A stretch of DNA of 64,000 nt from Dryomyza anilis (Eukaryota > Arthropoda > Insecta > Diptera > Dryomyzidae). Below are positions 26,950 through 40,164 of this stretch, in pieces. Position numbers and translations under genes: made by a program. The DNA is taken from positions 434,001-498,000 of the forward strand of contig OX638136.1 of assembly GCA_951804985.1 (NCBI GenBank). The letters are read 5' to 3'. How positions within the stretch are numbered: position 1 is the first letter of the stretch; each line of letters opens with the position of its first letter. The notes beneath the pieces were generated by a model that worked only from the letters and a program-made list of their open reading frames with translations, was not told the DNA's origin and did not search any database.

Positions 26950-28552
26950 TGCAAATTGACATGAATAAGTTAAACAATTTTTCTTGTTTTATATGCTGAG
27001 GAGCTTCTTTACTGTAAGTTGGTAGAAAATTATTTATCGTCATTAGGATACTAGAAAATTTTTTACCGAAAACATTGTTGCATTCATCATTGATAAAATT
27101 AAATGCAGAATTTGTATTGCCTGTGTTTACTGATGTATTGTTTGGAAAATTATTAGTAAAATTATTTGAAAAATTATTTGAAAAATTAGTACTAGGGTGT
27201 ACTGTATTATTTCCCCTCAAAACATTAGAAAATGATTTATTTGGAACTCTATAATTTTGTGTGGTATTTTTAACAAAAATTCTCCTATTTTCATTTTCTT
27301 CTTTTCTATTGTTTATTTTTTTCTTTAGGTTCTGGTAAACTTCACACTTTCTATAATTGGCCGTATGTCCCACATTTTTACACAAAACACAATAAACTTG
27401 AACACCTATTTGTTTTTTTATCGACCCATCATTAAGTGTGGTTGTGATTACGTCATTATTTGATTCTTTTGGTGGTATCTTACACAGTTTAGGACCATGA
27501 TTTCCTCCACATTTTACACAACGGTAGGGCATACTGCAATTTGAAGCTGCGTGATTGAATCTTTGGCATCTTTTGCATTGCAAAATTTTATTTGCTTTAA
27601 ATTTGTAGAAAAAAACTCTATTTTGATTGAGATATTTAATTTTTAAAATTTCAGATATGTCTGATGAGTTGTCGAACTGTACCAGCCAGTTCAGATTTAA
27701 TTTTGTTACTCGAATTACTTTCGCATTTAATTCAATTGAATTTATTGCGCTAATTAAATCATTTTCATCATAATAAGATGGAAAATTTTTTAATATAAGT
27801 GTTATTGGTTTTTCGCTTTTTGGAGTAAAAGTGAAATATTTTATTTTATTATTATCAAAAAGTTCTTTAACTTTTTTATAATCACTTAAATTTATCATTT
27901 GCACAGTTGTGCTTTCTTCATTTTTTCTATTTAAGTAGTAATTTTTGTTTTTTAGCGTTTGACAAATTTTTATATTTAATTCTTTAATGTTTTCATTTCT
28001 TACTATAATTTGAGGTGGCTTCTCAGTCGTCGATTTGCTCGCTTCTTTATCGCCAGCCTTCACAGTCTTTGTTGTCTTGATTGGTTTGCGTGTCTGTCTT
28101 TGCCCATTTGCTGCGTTAAGTGAAGGGAATTCCTGTCCCAGGACGCTGTCCTCAAGTCCACCTTCCGCGTTGTCTCCTGCGTTACCATCGTCATCTTCTT
28201 CGAAGTTTGATAGGTCGTAAAATTTATTGTTTTTTAATTTTTGTTCATATTGAACTATTATTTGTTCAAGCTGATTTTTTTGTGTTTCGTAACTTATTAA
28301 CTCTTCTTCATGAAATTTATCTCTCTCAAGTTGCACTGTATTATTTTGTAGCAGTTGCACTTGTAGTTCTTTGTTAAATGTTTTTAGATCTTGTATTTGT
28401 TTCAAATACATTTGATTTTGATCATCACTGTTGCTGTTAGACATTTTTTTAGTTAATTTAGTTTCGTTATCACTTTCATTACTGTTTGAGTTTTTACGTT
28501 TATTTCTTTCTTTCTTAGAAGTCTTTTTTTCGTCTTCATTTGCATTTTCCAT
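26939..28552 (-). CDS. ORF1: Gag-like nucleic-acid-binding protein, family 1
   Basis: 537 aa. A charged N-terminus rich in Lys/Asn/Ser comes first, then a Gln/Leu/Glu-rich predicted coiled coil (~44-109), an acidic stretch near 118-130, a conserved RNA-binding-type region (~190-300), and three CCHC zinc knuckles: C326-C339 (CX2CX4HX4C), C345-C357 (CX2CX3HX4C) and C388-C403 (CX2CX4HX6C). This triple-knuckle pattern is typical of Jockey-clade Gags, which bind the element RNA and, for telomeric elements, direct it in the nucleus. The start MENANED is preferred over an ATG 63 nt upstream by analogy with MESDAEK in the other family. The C-terminal tail is Asn-rich. Confidence 0.93.
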   Translation of the reverse strand: MENANEDEKKTSKKERNKRKNSNSNESDNETKLTKKMSNSNSDDQNQMYLKQIQDLKTFNKELQVQLLQNNTVQLERDKFHEEELISYETQKNQLEQIIVQYEQKLKNNKFYDLSNFEEDDDGNAGDNAEGGLEDSVLGQEFPSLNAANGQRQTRKPIKTTKTVKAGDKEASKSTTEKPPQIIVRNENIKELNIKICQTLKNKNYYLNRKNEESTTVQMINLSDYKKVKELFDNNKIKYFTFTPKSEKPITLILKNFPSYYDENDLISAINSIELNAKVIRVTKLNLNWLVQFDNSSDISEILKIKYLNQNRVFFYKFKANKILQCKRCQRFNHAASNCSMPYRCVKCGGNHGPKLCKIPPKESNNDVITTTLNDGSIKKQIGVQVYCVLCKNVGHTANYRKCEVYQNLKKKINNRKEENENRRIFVKNTTQNYRVPNKSFSNVLRGNNTVHPSTNFSNNFSNNFTNNFPNNTSVNTGNTNSAFNFINDECNNVFGKKFSSILMTINNFLPTYSKEAPQHIKQEKLFNLFMSICNVP

Positions 28553-28604
28553 TTTAGAATGGATTTTAGTTTTATTTAAATATGTTCTTATTTGTGTTTT
28601 TATA

Positions 28605-28664
28605 TAGATTGTCACTGTTTGTGTGGAATTTATTTATAAGTAGATTATCACTGTTTGTGTGGAA
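28605..28664 (-). repeat. Direct repeat in the 5' UTR of the family 1 element
   Basis: Two 24-bp copies (TAGATT[G/A]TCACTGTTTG...) at 28605-28628 and 28641-28664, 36 bp apart. Repeated 5' UTR units can carry internal promoter elements; function not shown here. Confidence 0.7.
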
Positions 28665-28824
28665 ATGTGAAGTGTTTTAATGTTTATGTTGTGAATTAAA
28701 AATGTATATTTTCTTTAGATTTTTGTGATCACACACACTTAATATTTTTTTTTTATTTTTTTTTATTCTTTATGGAAGTCTCTATCTTCAATGGTATAAA
28801 ATTTTTGTGTTTTAATTCTTATGT

Positions 28825-28893
28825 AAGCACTTTGCGATGTCTCTTTGCGCCGCCTTTGCCTAAACCTTTTCCACCTTTACCACGACCAGTCAT
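28825..28893 (-). pseudogene. His4: H4 5' fragment (codons 1-23), unit 4
   Basis: Part of the right target duplication. It reads the H4 tail from MTGRGK to KVL, then one element-derived codon (Thr) and a stop. It retains the native H4 promoter, so a transcript starting there would carry a 24-codon tail minigene and then run into the element's 5' UTR in sense orientation. Confidence 0.93.
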
Positions 28894-29562
<669 letters not shown>

Positions 29563-29597
29563 ATATCTTTTAATTTCAAATATAATTAAAACAAATC

Positions 29598-29613
29598 GGT
29601 CCTTCTCAGGACC
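29598..29613 (+). terminator. H3 histone stem-loop, unit 4
   Basis: GGTCCTTCTCAGGACC. Confidence 0.95.
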
Positions 29614-31104
29614 ACAAAAAAACAATGACTAAAAGAGATTTCAAAATTGAGTATTTTTTCTTATATGGTATATACTAAAAAATACAAAAGAGATTTTTGA
29701 ACAAAAAAAAATATATATATATATGCATTTACAGCATAATGATGAATAACCTTTTATTATTAATACTATATAATCTATTTGAAAACTATATATATATAGA
29801 TTTAATATAATAAAAAAAAAAGCAAAAAATGAAATTATTTTTGTTTCTGATATATTTTTATTTTGAAATGATAATGAAACAATAGTATTCATACAAATAC
29901 ACTATTCTCAAACGATAGTTTTAGCAAAAAAAAAAGACGCTTCTCGGGGCGTCACACTTTTTTAAGGGAGGCTAATTTCCATATAAAAATTCAATTTTAT
30001 GTGTTCAATGTACTCAATTGATTTAAATTTGACCATAATAAAATTATATTTTTTTAAAAACATTTTTTATAAAAAAAAAAATCTCAAAAAAAATAATTTA
30101 TATATTTTTTAAAATTATATTTTGCTTCTTTGAAAAATGTACTCAATTGATTTAAATTTGACCATAATAAAATTATATTTTTTTAAAAACATTTTTTATA
30201 AAAAAAAAAATCTCAAAAAAAATAATTTATATATTTTTTAAAATTATATTTTGCTTCTTTGAAATTTTTTTATGATAGTGAAACGATAATTTCATACAAA
30301 TATACAATTCTCAGACGATAGTTTGGGCAAAAACGACGCTTCTCGGTGCGTCACACTTTTTCGAGGGAGGCTAATTTCACATATAAAACTCAATTTTAAA
30401 TATGTTCAATGTTCTCAATTGCTTTAATAAAAATACATCCGTATATTTCAGAATGACTATAAAAAATTTAAATTTGAAAAAAATGATATATTTAAAAAAA
30501 ATCAATTTATTAAAATTAATTTTTTAAATATTTGTTATAATTATATTTTGTTTCTTTTAATGGTGACCTTTCTTGTGTCGTAAAATGATGGCAGGTTTAA
30601 CGTATAAATGGAAATAATACATTGAAAATGTTGCAAAATATATATATTTTTTGCATAATGTGATAGTTTATAGATTGTTTAATGTAATAATTAAATTTAT
30701 CTAAATCAAATAATTTGTTTTTGGATTCAAATGATGAAATTGTTTCATAAATTTGTATTACAAGTGCGATATTCTTTGAGCATTATCGAGTTTATTAACT
30801 GATGAGCTTAACAAATTTGTTTTGTATATATTGTTATTGATAGATGCATTGATTTACTTTCGTTGCTCATTTAAATTTTTCCAATATTTTGCATACAAAT
30901 TTAAATAAAAATACTTTAAAACAGTTTAAAACCATATACAGATTATACATATACATGGGAATGTAAATTTATATGAAAAGACGTTTCTCGGCGCGTCTCA
31001 TTTTTTCTAGTGAGTCTAAATTCCCCTGAAAATTGTGAATTTAAATACAAAGTGTTTTAAGTTTTCATTGAGTGATTTGTACAAGTAATTATTTTAAAAC
31101 AAAA
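29614..31104. other. H3-H1 spacer, unit 4
   Basis: No gene seen. 129-bp duplication at 30008-30265. Hairpin modules start at 29936, 30335 and 30980. Last unit to carry the duplication. Confidence 0.78.
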
Positions 31105-31797
31105 ATGTCTGAATTAACTGGTGTCGTAGTCGTTTCGTCGCCTGTTGCTACTGCTGCTGCTGCAGTGGAAAAGAAAGTCGTCAAGAAGACTGCAAAGAAA
31201 CCAGCGACTGCACCATCTCATCCACCAACTCAGCAAATGGTTGACGCTTCAATTAAAAATTTAAAAGAACGTGGTGGTTCATCATTGCTGGCAATTAAGA
31301 AATATATCAGTGCAACATATAAATGTGATGCTCAAAAATTGGCACCATTTATTAAGAAATATTTAAAATCAGCAGTTGTATCTGGTAAATTAATTCAAAC
31401 AAAAGGCAAGGGAGCATCAGGTTCCTTCAAACTTTCAGCCGCTGCCAGTAAGGAGCCAAAAACAAAAACTAAGTCCGTTGAGAAGAAAAAGACAGCTATA
31501 ACCAAAACTGCACCTAAGAGAAAATCAACAGCGTCAACAAAGAAGGTGAGTGATGAGAAAAAAGGAAAGAAAGCTGTGGCCACAAAAAAAACCGCTGAAA
31601 AGAAGAAGGTTGAAAAAACAAAGGCGAAAACCATCAAAAAGGTTGGTGCAGTTAAATCAAAATCTGTGAAATCAAAGGCAACAACGCCCGTATCAGTTTC
31701 TAAAGGAAAAGTGACCAAAGCGAAGGCAGCGTTAGCTAAGAAAACGGTTAATATTCCAAAAAAACCAGCTGCTAAAAAGACTGCAGCTAAAAAATAA
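31105..31797 (+). CDS. His1: Linker histone H1, unit 4 (A8V)
   Basis: 230 aa, intact. One substitution, Ala8 to Val, in the N-terminal tail compared with all other copies; unlikely to matter for folding. Confidence 0.96.
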   Translation: MSELTGVVVVSSPVATAAAAVEKKVVKKTAKKPATAPSHPPTQQMVDASIKNLKERGGSSLLAIKKYISATYKCDAQKLAPFIKKYLKSAVVSGKLIQTKGKGASGSFKLSAAASKEPKTKTKSVEKKKTAITKTAPKRKSTASTKKVSDEKKGKKAVATKKTAEKKKVEKTKAKTIKKVGAVKSKSVKSKATTPVSVSKGKVTKAKAALAKKTVNIPKKPAAKKTAAKK

Positions 31798-31841
31798 TTT
31801 TTTAATCATATAGCATTCGTTTAAATCGAATTTATATAAAA

Positions 31842-31857
31842 AGCCCTTCTCAGGGCT
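31842..31857 (+). terminator. H1 histone stem-loop, unit 4
   Basis: AGCCCTTCTCAGGGCT. Confidence 0.94.
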
Positions 31858-32002
31858 ACAATTTATTTCTACAAAGAGATTAAACTTAAATTAATTTAAA
31901 TGTATGTTTGATTTATTTATAGTTTTTTTTTTTTTATTATTATTTAGTGTTATTACATTGACGAAAATATGAATGTTGTTGAATTCTAGTGCATGAGCAT
32001 TC

Positions 32003-32122
32003 GCCAACGACCATACCACGCTGAATACATCGGTTCTCGTCCGATCACCGAAATTAAGCAGCGTCGGGCGCGGTTAGTACTTAGATGGGGGACCGCTTGG
32101 GAACACCGCGTGTTGTTGGCAC
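32003..32122 (+). rRNA. 5S rRNA gene, unit 5
   Basis: Same 120-nt sequence. Heads an 11.4-kb unit with the second full-length element. Confidence 0.97.
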
Positions 32123-32520
32123 ACTAAGATCATTAGATTTTTTTTATATATATATTTTTCACATTTAATAAAAAAAAAAAATACAATTTTTTTGTATTAA
32201 TTCAGTCAAATATAGAAGTTATTAAATTATTAGAAAATATAAATAATTTATTTTATTAATAAACTAAAAAAAATCTAAATATTAATTTATTAAAATGTAT
32301 ATAAAAATCAATTTAATAAATTTCATCTTTTTAGTGAAATAGTTTATGGCTCTGAGAAGTGCCTTTTTATATACATATTTTATGTATTAATTCCGTTAAA
32401 TATTGAAGCTCTGAAATTAAAATAATTTATTTTATTGATAAAATTCAAAATCTATATATTTATTAAAATGTATTTAAACTTGAATTTAATTAATTTCATC
32501 TTTTTAGTAAAATATTTTGT
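32123..32520 (-). repeat. 5S-H2B spacer, unit 5
   Basis: No gene. Decayed second H2B stem-loop at 32348-32363. Confidence 0.7.
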
Positions 32521-32536
32521 GGCCCTGAGAAGGGCC
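32521..32536 (-). terminator. H2B histone stem-loop, unit 5
   Basis: Perfect hairpin. Confidence 0.95.
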
Positions 32537-32571
32537 TTTTTATATATATGAAACAAAATGTTGTTGAAAAT

Positions 32572-32943
32572 TTATTTAGAGCTCGTGTATTTAGTGACAG
32601 CTTTTGTTCCTTCACTGACGGCGTGCTTAGCCAGCTCACCAGGCAATAGTAGACGGACGGCTGTTTGAATTTCGCGACTCGTAATTGTTGAGCGTTTGTT
32701 GTAGTGTGCCAAACGAGAAGCCTCAGCCGCAATGCGCTCAAAAATATCATTCACAAAACTATTCATGATGCTCATAGCCTTTGAAGAAATTCCAGTATCC
32801 GGATGAACTTGCTTCAACACTTTGTAAATGTAGATGGCGTAGCTTTCCTTCCTCTTGCGCTTACGTTTCTTGTCATTCTTGGTGATGTTCTTCTGCGCCT
32901 TTCCAGCCTTCTTGGCAGCTTTTCCACTAGTTTTTGGTGGCAT
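32572..32943 (-). CDS. His2B: Histone H2B, unit 5
   Basis: 123 aa, intact, same protein as unit 1. Confidence 0.98.
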   Translation of the reverse strand: MPPKTSGKAAKKAGKAQKNITKNDKKRKRKRKESYAIYIYKVLKQVHPDTGISSKAMSIMNSFVNDIFERIAAEASRLAHYNKRSTITSREIQTAVRLLLPGELAKHAVSEGTKAVTKYTSSK

Positions 32944-33603
<660 letters not shown>

Positions 33604-33639
33604 ATATTCAACAACCACAAATAAAAAATATAAACCAAC

Positions 33640-33655
33640 CGTCCTTTTCAGGACG
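33640..33655 (+). terminator. H2A histone stem-loop, unit 5
   Basis: CGTCCTTTTCAGGACG. Confidence 0.94.
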
Positions 33656-33742
33656 ACAAATTATTAATAAATAAAGAGATATATTATTATTAAAAAAAAA
33701 AAATCTATAATAAAACGATACAAAATTAATTTCTAAATGCTT

Positions 33743-34611
33743 GTCATATTTTCAAGGAAGGTTAATTTCTATAGGAAAACATATGTTGAAAGTAGAATAT
33801 CATGCTAAAATGAAAAAAAAAAATTTTCGATAATGAAACGATAAAAAGTCGCTTCTCTGTGCGTCTCATATTTTCAAGGGAGGCTAATTTCTATAGGAAA
33901 ACATATGTTGAAGGTAGAATATCATGCTAAAATGAAAAAAAAAAAAATTCGATAATGAAACGATAAAAAGTCGCTTCTCTGTGCGTCTCATATTTTCAAG
34001 GGAGGCTAATTTCTATAGGAAAACATATGTTGAAGGTAGAATATCATGCTAAAATGAAAAAAAAAAATTTCGATAATGAAACGATAAAAAGTCGCTTCTC
34101 TGTGCGTCTCATATTTTTAAGGGAGGCTAATTTCTATAGGAATACATATGTTGAAGGTAGAATATCATGCTAAAATGAAAAAAAAAAAAATTTCGATAAT
34201 GAAACGATAAAAAGTCGCTTCTCTGTGCGTCTCATATTTTCAAGGGAGGCTAATTTCTATAGGAAAACATATGTTGAAGGTAGAATATCATGCTAAAATG
34301 AAAAAAAAAAATTTCGATAATGAAACGATAAAAAGTCGCTTCTCTGTGCGTCTCATATTTTCAAGGGAGGTTAATTTCTATAGGAAAACATATGTTGAAG
34401 GTAGAATATCATGCTAAAATGAAAAAAAAAAAAATTTCGATAATGAAACGATAAAAAGTCGCTTCTCTGTGCGTCTCATATTTTCAAGGGAGGCTAATTT
34501 CTATAGGAATACATATGTTGAAGGTAGAATATCATGCTAAAATGAAAAAAAAAAATGTCGATAATGAAACGATAAAAAGTCGCTTCTCTGTGCGCCTCAT
34601 ATTTTCAAGGA
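33743..34611. repeat. H2A-H4 subrepeat array, 7 copies, unit 5
   Basis: Seven cores; lacks the GCCATAATG variant copy present in units 1-4 and 6. Confidence 0.93.
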
Positions 34612-34719
34612 AACATTATTTCAAGCATGATGACAAATAAACCAATTAAAATTCAAACAAAAATGTATTTTTTGATAAAATATATTAAATTTTTAGTCTT
34701 TTTTTTTTAATTAAATTGT

Positions 34720-34735
34720 GGTCCTGAAAAGGACC
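34720..34735 (-). terminator. H4 histone stem-loop, unit 5
   Basis: Perfect hairpin; downstream element AAAAGACT as in unit 1. Confidence 0.94.
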
Positions 34736-34777
34736 GATTGTTTATAAATTGTTAAAAAAAAATGCAGAAATATTTGT

Positions 34778-35448
<671 letters not shown>

Positions 35449-35636
35449 TAAACTACTAAACTGTCATGTGCAAAAAATAAGAAAAAAGACTCGAAAAACT
35501 CGTATATACATGAGTTTTGACATTGTCACTGTATAACGCTATTAAAATACAGACCTAATTAAATAAAACACTTTAACAATTTTTCTGAACACTAAAATAA
35601 TACAACAAAGTTAAATAATACTAAAATATATTAAAA

Positions 35637-37190
35637 ATGGAAAGTGATGCTGAAAAAAGTGATGCTGAAAAAAAAAAGAAAGAACGATCTAAACGTAAAA
35701 ACACTAACACTGAAATAGATTATGATATTAAAGTAACGAAAAAAATGTCGAACAGTGATGAACAAATTCAAATGTATATAAAACAAATACATGATTTAAA
35801 AATATTTAATTCAGAACTACAAGTTCAAATACAAGACTATTCAGTGCAACTTAAACAACTAAAAGTTTATGATGAAAAATCAAAACAATATGAAAAAGAA
35901 AAACAGCATCTTGAAGAAATCATAGTTCAATATGAAGATACACTACGAAACAACCGATATTATGAATTATCAAACTGTGAAGAAGAAAATGATGACAATG
36001 CAGAAGACAACGCCGAAGGGGTTGAGGACAGCTGCTTGGACCAGGAATTCCCAGCACTAAACGCTGCAAATGTACAAGGAGAGAAAAATAAGCCAAGCAA
36101 GGCAACCAAGACGACGAAGACGCCGAAGAAAAACAGTGTGGAACCAAGTAAATCTACAACTGAGAAACCACCTCAGTTTATTGTTAAAAATGAAAATATT
36201 AAAGAACTGAATATTAAAATTTGTGAAACCTTAAAAAATAAAAATTACTATCTAAATAGGAAAAACGATGAAAGCACTATTGTGCAAATGATAAATTTGA
36301 ATGACTATAAGAAAGTTAAAGAGCTCTTTAATAACAATGGAATAAAATATTTTACTTTCACACCAAAAAGTGAAAAACCTATCACATTAATACTAAAAAA
36401 CTACCCAACTTTTTATGATGATAATGATTTACTCAGTGCCATAAATCAAATAGAGCTTAATGCAAAAGTGATTAGGGTAACTAAATTAAATACAAATTGG
36501 CTGGTCCAATTCGACAAATCTTCAGATTTGTCTGAAATATTAAAAATAAAATATTTAAACCAAAATCGTGTATTTTTTTACAAATACAAGGCGAATAAAA
36601 TCTTGCAGTGCAAGAGATGCCAGCGTTATAATCATGCTGCTATAAATTGCAGTATGCCCTTCCGTTGCGTGAAATGCGGCGGAAATCACGGACCAAAATT
36701 ATGTAAAATTCCGCCAAAAGAATTAAATAATAGTGTAATTACTACCACATTAAGTGATGGTACTATAAAGAAACAAGTTGGTCATCAAGTGTACTGTGTT
36801 CTCTGCAAAACGGAAGGACATACTGCAAATTATAAAAAATGTGAAGTTTACCAAAACTTAAAAAGAAAAATAACGGCAAAGAAAGAAGTTACAAATAATC
36901 AAAAAAAATTTGTTATAAATTCTATTCAAAATTATAGAACCCCCAATAAATCATTCTCAAATATAGTAAGAGGAAATACAAATAATTTAAATGATAATAA
37001 TTCTCAAAATAAAAATAACGTGCAGTTTAATTTTATAAATGACGAGTGTATTAATGTATTTGGACAAAATTTTTCAAATATTTTTCTGACCATTAATCAG
37101 TTTATTCCTACATATAACAGAGATGCACCGTTGCATGTAAAACAAGAAAAATTATTTAATCTTTTTCTATCTATTTGCAATGCACCATAA
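35637..37190 (+). CDS. ORF1: Gag-like protein, family 2
   Basis: 517 aa with the same layout as the family 1 Gag: charged N-terminus, coiled coil (~40-105), acidic stretch, RNA-binding-type region (~190-300), and zinc knuckles C325-C338, C344-C356 and C387-C402. From KELNIKIC to the second knuckle region it differs from family 1 at about 19 of 174 residues. The N-terminus and the Asn-rich C-terminus are more variable. It stops inside the ORF2 start region (ATGCACCATAA contains both). Confidence 0.93.
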   Translation: MESDAEKSDAEKKKKERSKRKNTNTEIDYDIKVTKKMSNSDEQIQMYIKQIHDLKIFNSELQVQIQDYSVQLKQLKVYDEKSKQYEKEKQHLEEIIVQYEDTLRNNRYYELSNCEEENDDNAEDNAEGVEDSCLDQEFPALNAANVQGEKNKPSKATKTTKTPKKNSVEPSKSTTEKPPQFIVKNENIKELNIKICETLKNKNYYLNRKNDESTIVQMINLNDYKKVKELFNNNGIKYFTFTPKSEKPITLILKNYPTFYDDNDLLSAINQIELNAKVIRVTKLNTNWLVQFDKSSDLSEILKIKYLNQNRVFFYKYKANKILQCKRCQRYNHAAINCSMPFRCVKCGGNHGPKLCKIPPKELNNSVITTTLSDGTIKKQVGHQVYCVLCKTEGHTANYKKCEVYQNLKRKITAKKEVTNNQKKFVINSIQNYRTPNKSFSNIVRGNTNNLNDNNSQNKNNVQFNFINDECINVFGQNFSNIFLTINQFIPTYNRDAPLHVKQEKLFNLFLSICNAP

Positions 37191-40164
37191 TAAAAAAAAA
37201 CTTAAAATAATATTCATAAATTTGAATTCTCTTATATCGTTACATAGGAGACATTTTTTTAATTTATTTCTAAAGCAACACAAACCTGATATTGTGTTAG
37301 CCGCTGAACATAAATTATCCTGTAAGCATAAAATTTTCTTTAGAGGTTATAATATAATCAGACAGAATCGTACACAAGGTCGCGGTGGTGGAACTGCGAT
37401 TATCTTAAAAGATAACATTGCCTATGAAAAAGTGAATGTGACTACTAATACATTAGAGTGCACAATTTTAAAAATAAAATTACATGATGGCAGTAGTTTA
37501 GTAACTGCTGCAATATATAATAAACCATCTGACATTTTAAGTAAAAATGACTTAAATATTATCTTAAACTCAATAAACGGAAATGAAATTATTATCGGTG
37601 GTGACTTTAACGCAAGGCACTCAGATTGGGGTGATAGTGTAAGCAACAGAAATGGTAAAATTCTGTCCAATTGGCTCTTAAATAATCCAAATATTTATAT
37701 AGCTCCTACAAAATTTCCCACTAGAAATTCAAGTTTTTTAGATTTATTCATGGTCTCACCACAAATTCTCGTTGATTACAACCCAAACATGTATGGATAT
37801 CTTGATACTCGAAGTTACGAATCAGACCACAGCGCGGTTGAAATTATAATTAATACTAAAGATACACTAAAAATTCCGCCTACTCTAATTTATAATTTTG
37901 AAAAAATAAATAAAAAAAAATTTAATAGTATATTGCAAGACAACCTACTTAATAATATTCTCAACAATGACAAAAATGCTTCTCGGCGAGAAATAGATGA
38001 TTGCATCACGATTGTCAATGACGCGATTAGCAAAGCTATCGAAAGTTCTGTCCCTAAAATTAAAATTGAGAAAAGAGGTCCAATAAACTTGCCTCAAAAC
38101 ATTCTAGACTTCATAGCTGAAAAGAAAAAAATGCGTAAAACCCTATTTCTAACTCTTGATCCTCAAAGAAAAAATACACTGAAAGCGATTATTAAAAATC
38201 TAGACAAAATTATCCAAGAATTAATAAAAATACACGAAAACTCTTATTGGGAAAATTACTTCAAAAATATAAAAATGAACAATAAAACTTACAAACAGAT
38301 TAAAGGATTATGTGGTTTAAATCGAAAAAATACAATATGTGACTTAGTAGATAAAAATGGTGTACTTTTAGACACAGATGTTACTAAATTAAATGAGCTC
38401 GCGGATGGCTTTGAAAATATACATAAGCAAAATCTAAACCTGGGATCACTTGATTTCTCAACATTTGTTGAAAATAAAATCACAAGTCTTCTCAATAACA
38501 GTCCGTTTTTTACATTCAGTACCCTTTACACAGCAGATGGTCTATCCGATATCGACATTAATGATGATAACTTTACGAAATATAAAGAATTTACTAATTA
38601 CAGAGAAATACACAAATCTATTAAAAATAAAAACAGTAAAAAAAGTTACGGTGAAGACAGAATGTCTAATTACCTTCTAAAAAAAACAGATTTATTTTTT
38701 TCAAAACACCTGGCAATTCTTTTTAACCATATATACAATATTGGCTATTTTCCAGATTCTTGGAAAAAAGCTAAAATTGTACCAATATTAAAACCAAACT
38801 CGGACCCAAAATTAGCAAACAATTATCGGCCCATTTCTTTGTTATCAAATATAAGTAAAATATTTGAAGAAATTTTAATAGACAAAATTAAAAACCACAC
38901 CATCGATAATAATATTTTCAAAAATTTTCAATTTGGATTTCGTCAGTTTCACTCCACGTCACATGCACTAACAATTCTGTCTGGTTATGTTACAAAAAAC
39001 TTAAACAATAGATGCGCAACTATAGCAGTCAGTCTTGACTTTGCAAAAGCATTCGATACTGCATGGATCGAGGGAATTATTTATAAAATGTTTAAAAAAT
39101 TTAAATTTAATGAGGTTCTTTGCAGAATAATATATAATTACCTAAAAGATCGAGAATTTAGGGTTTCAATAAATAATAAATATTCAGAAACAAAGCAAGT
39201 GTTGGCGGGCGTCCCCCAAGGCTCGGTTTTAGGTCCTATACTTTATAACATTTTTCTTGCAGATATAATAGAACCAAGTTCTAATATGCAGGTTTTAATT
39301 TACGCAGACGACATACTGATATTATGCGGTCAGCCGTCGTTGAAAAAAGCGAATATTTCGATAAACAATTATCTCACAACACTTAACAAATATTTCTTGA
39401 AATGGAAACTGAAATTAAATATAACTAAGTGTGAAACGACTACATTTAGAGGCAAGAAAAAACTGTTATACCCGAATGGACGTACTTTTGATCCTTGTGT
39501 AGCAATTAATAATATGAAAATCTCAAACAAAGATAGTATCAAATACTTAGGTATTATTTTACACAGTAATTTTACCTATTACAGACATATTGATTTTATA
39601 ATTCTGAAAGCAAAACGTATGTTCTTCTGCTATTTAAATCTACTTAAAAGAGCAAAAGCACTAGACATAAAAGTAAAACTTAATTGTTATAAACAACTTA
39701 TAAGACCTATATTAACATATGCTTTTCCCATTTGGTTCACCATATCATCATACCAGATGGAGCGAATCAGAATATTTGAAAGAGATTGTCTTAGAATATG
39801 TACAGGGCTAGGCAAAATAAGATTACCAGATGGAAGCTTCCGAACAACTACAATTAATAAATTATATAAACAATGTGAAATGAAAAGAATTGATTCAGTG
39901 TTAGTCGAATCTGCATTAACTTTTTTAAGAAAAATGACGTACATAGACAATGAACTACTTCAAAAATTTTGTCAATCCGAACAATCACTAATTTATCCTA
40001 TAGAAGAAACATATCTATCCCCGTTACACCTAAATGTACTTAATAACAACAATAATCTATACAACTGTGACAATAAACTAATGTATTATCACAGAAGATT
40101 TAATACACATAATATAGAAAATACAGTGTATAACACTAGTCAATTTGTGCCTCAAAAAAAATAA
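37180..40164 (+). CDS. ORF2: APE endonuclease and reverse transcriptase, family 2
   Basis: 994 aa. Endonuclease residues N16 (NLNSL), E43 (AAEHKL), GGDFN at 140-144 and SDH at 215-217 are present. RT motifs: YRPISLLSN at 549-557, motif A SLDFAKAFD with D620, motif B AGVPQGS at 676-682, YADD at 708-711. No RNase H is seen. Against family 1 ORF2, 43 of 81 residues match in the best RT block (549-629), and clearly fewer in the endonuclease. This is far below the Gag similarity. Confidence 0.94.
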   Translation: MHHNKKKLKIIFINLNSLISLHRRHFFNLFLKQHKPDIVLAAEHKLSCKHKIFFRGYNIIRQNRTQGRGGGTAIILKDNIAYEKVNVTTNTLECTILKIKLHDGSSLVTAAIYNKPSDILSKNDLNIILNSINGNEIIIGGDFNARHSDWGDSVSNRNGKILSNWLLNNPNIYIAPTKFPTRNSSFLDLFMVSPQILVDYNPNMYGYLDTRSYESDHSAVEIIINTKDTLKIPPTLIYNFEKINKKKFNSILQDNLLNNILNNDKNASRREIDDCITIVNDAISKAIESSVPKIKIEKRGPINLPQNILDFIAEKKKMRKTLFLTLDPQRKNTLKAIIKNLDKIIQELIKIHENSYWENYFKNIKMNNKTYKQIKGLCGLNRKNTICDLVDKNGVLLDTDVTKLNELADGFENIHKQNLNLGSLDFSTFVENKITSLLNNSPFFTFSTLYTADGLSDIDINDDNFTKYKEFTNYREIHKSIKNKNSKKSYGEDRMSNYLLKKTDLFFSKHLAILFNHIYNIGYFPDSWKKAKIVPILKPNSDPKLANNYRPISLLSNISKIFEEILIDKIKNHTIDNNIFKNFQFGFRQFHSTSHALTILSGYVTKNLNNRCATIAVSLDFAKAFDTAWIEGIIYKMFKKFKFNEVLCRIIYNYLKDREFRVSINNKYSETKQVLAGVPQGSVLGPILYNIFLADIIEPSSNMQVLIYADDILILCGQPSLKKANISINNYLTTLNKYFLKWKLKLNITKCETTTFRGKKKLLYPNGRTFDPCVAINNMKISNKDSIKYLGIILHSNFTYYRHIDFIILKAKRMFFCYLNLLKRAKALDIKVKLNCYKQLIRPILTYAFPIWFTISSYQMERIRIFERDCLRICTGLGKIRLPDGSFRTTTINKLYKQCEMKRIDSVLVESALTFLRKMTYIDNELLQKFCQSEQSLIYPIEETYLSPLHLNVLNNNNNLYNCDNKLMYYHRRFNTHNIENTVYNTSQFVPQKK

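Larger units (their letters stand above)
23657..28824 (-). mobile_element. Full-length Jockey-like non-LTR retrotransposon, family 1, unit 4
   Basis: 5.17 kb, minus strand. Order in its own sense: 5' UTR (28824-28553), ORF1 Gag (28552-26939), ORF2 endonuclease-RT (26949-23989, 11-nt overlap with ORF1), 3' UTR (23988-23657) ending in an A run and TATTG. No LTRs, and no RNase H domain seen after the RT, which together with the Gag zinc-knuckle pattern suggests the Jockey clade. Both ORFs are open and the flanking 134-bp duplications are identical, so the insertion is young and possibly competent. It has the same sense as H4 and sits just downstream of the duplicated H4 promoter. Confidence 0.95.

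Noticed and set aside
28035..28377. Plus-strand frames inside the family 1 element
   Set aside because: Antisense shadows of ORF1.
23657..28824. Possibility that the element is an LTR retrotransposon or endogenous virus
   Set aside because: No LTRs, no protease, integrase or envelope; the APE endonuclease plus YADD RT and zinc-knuckle Gag define a non-LTR element.
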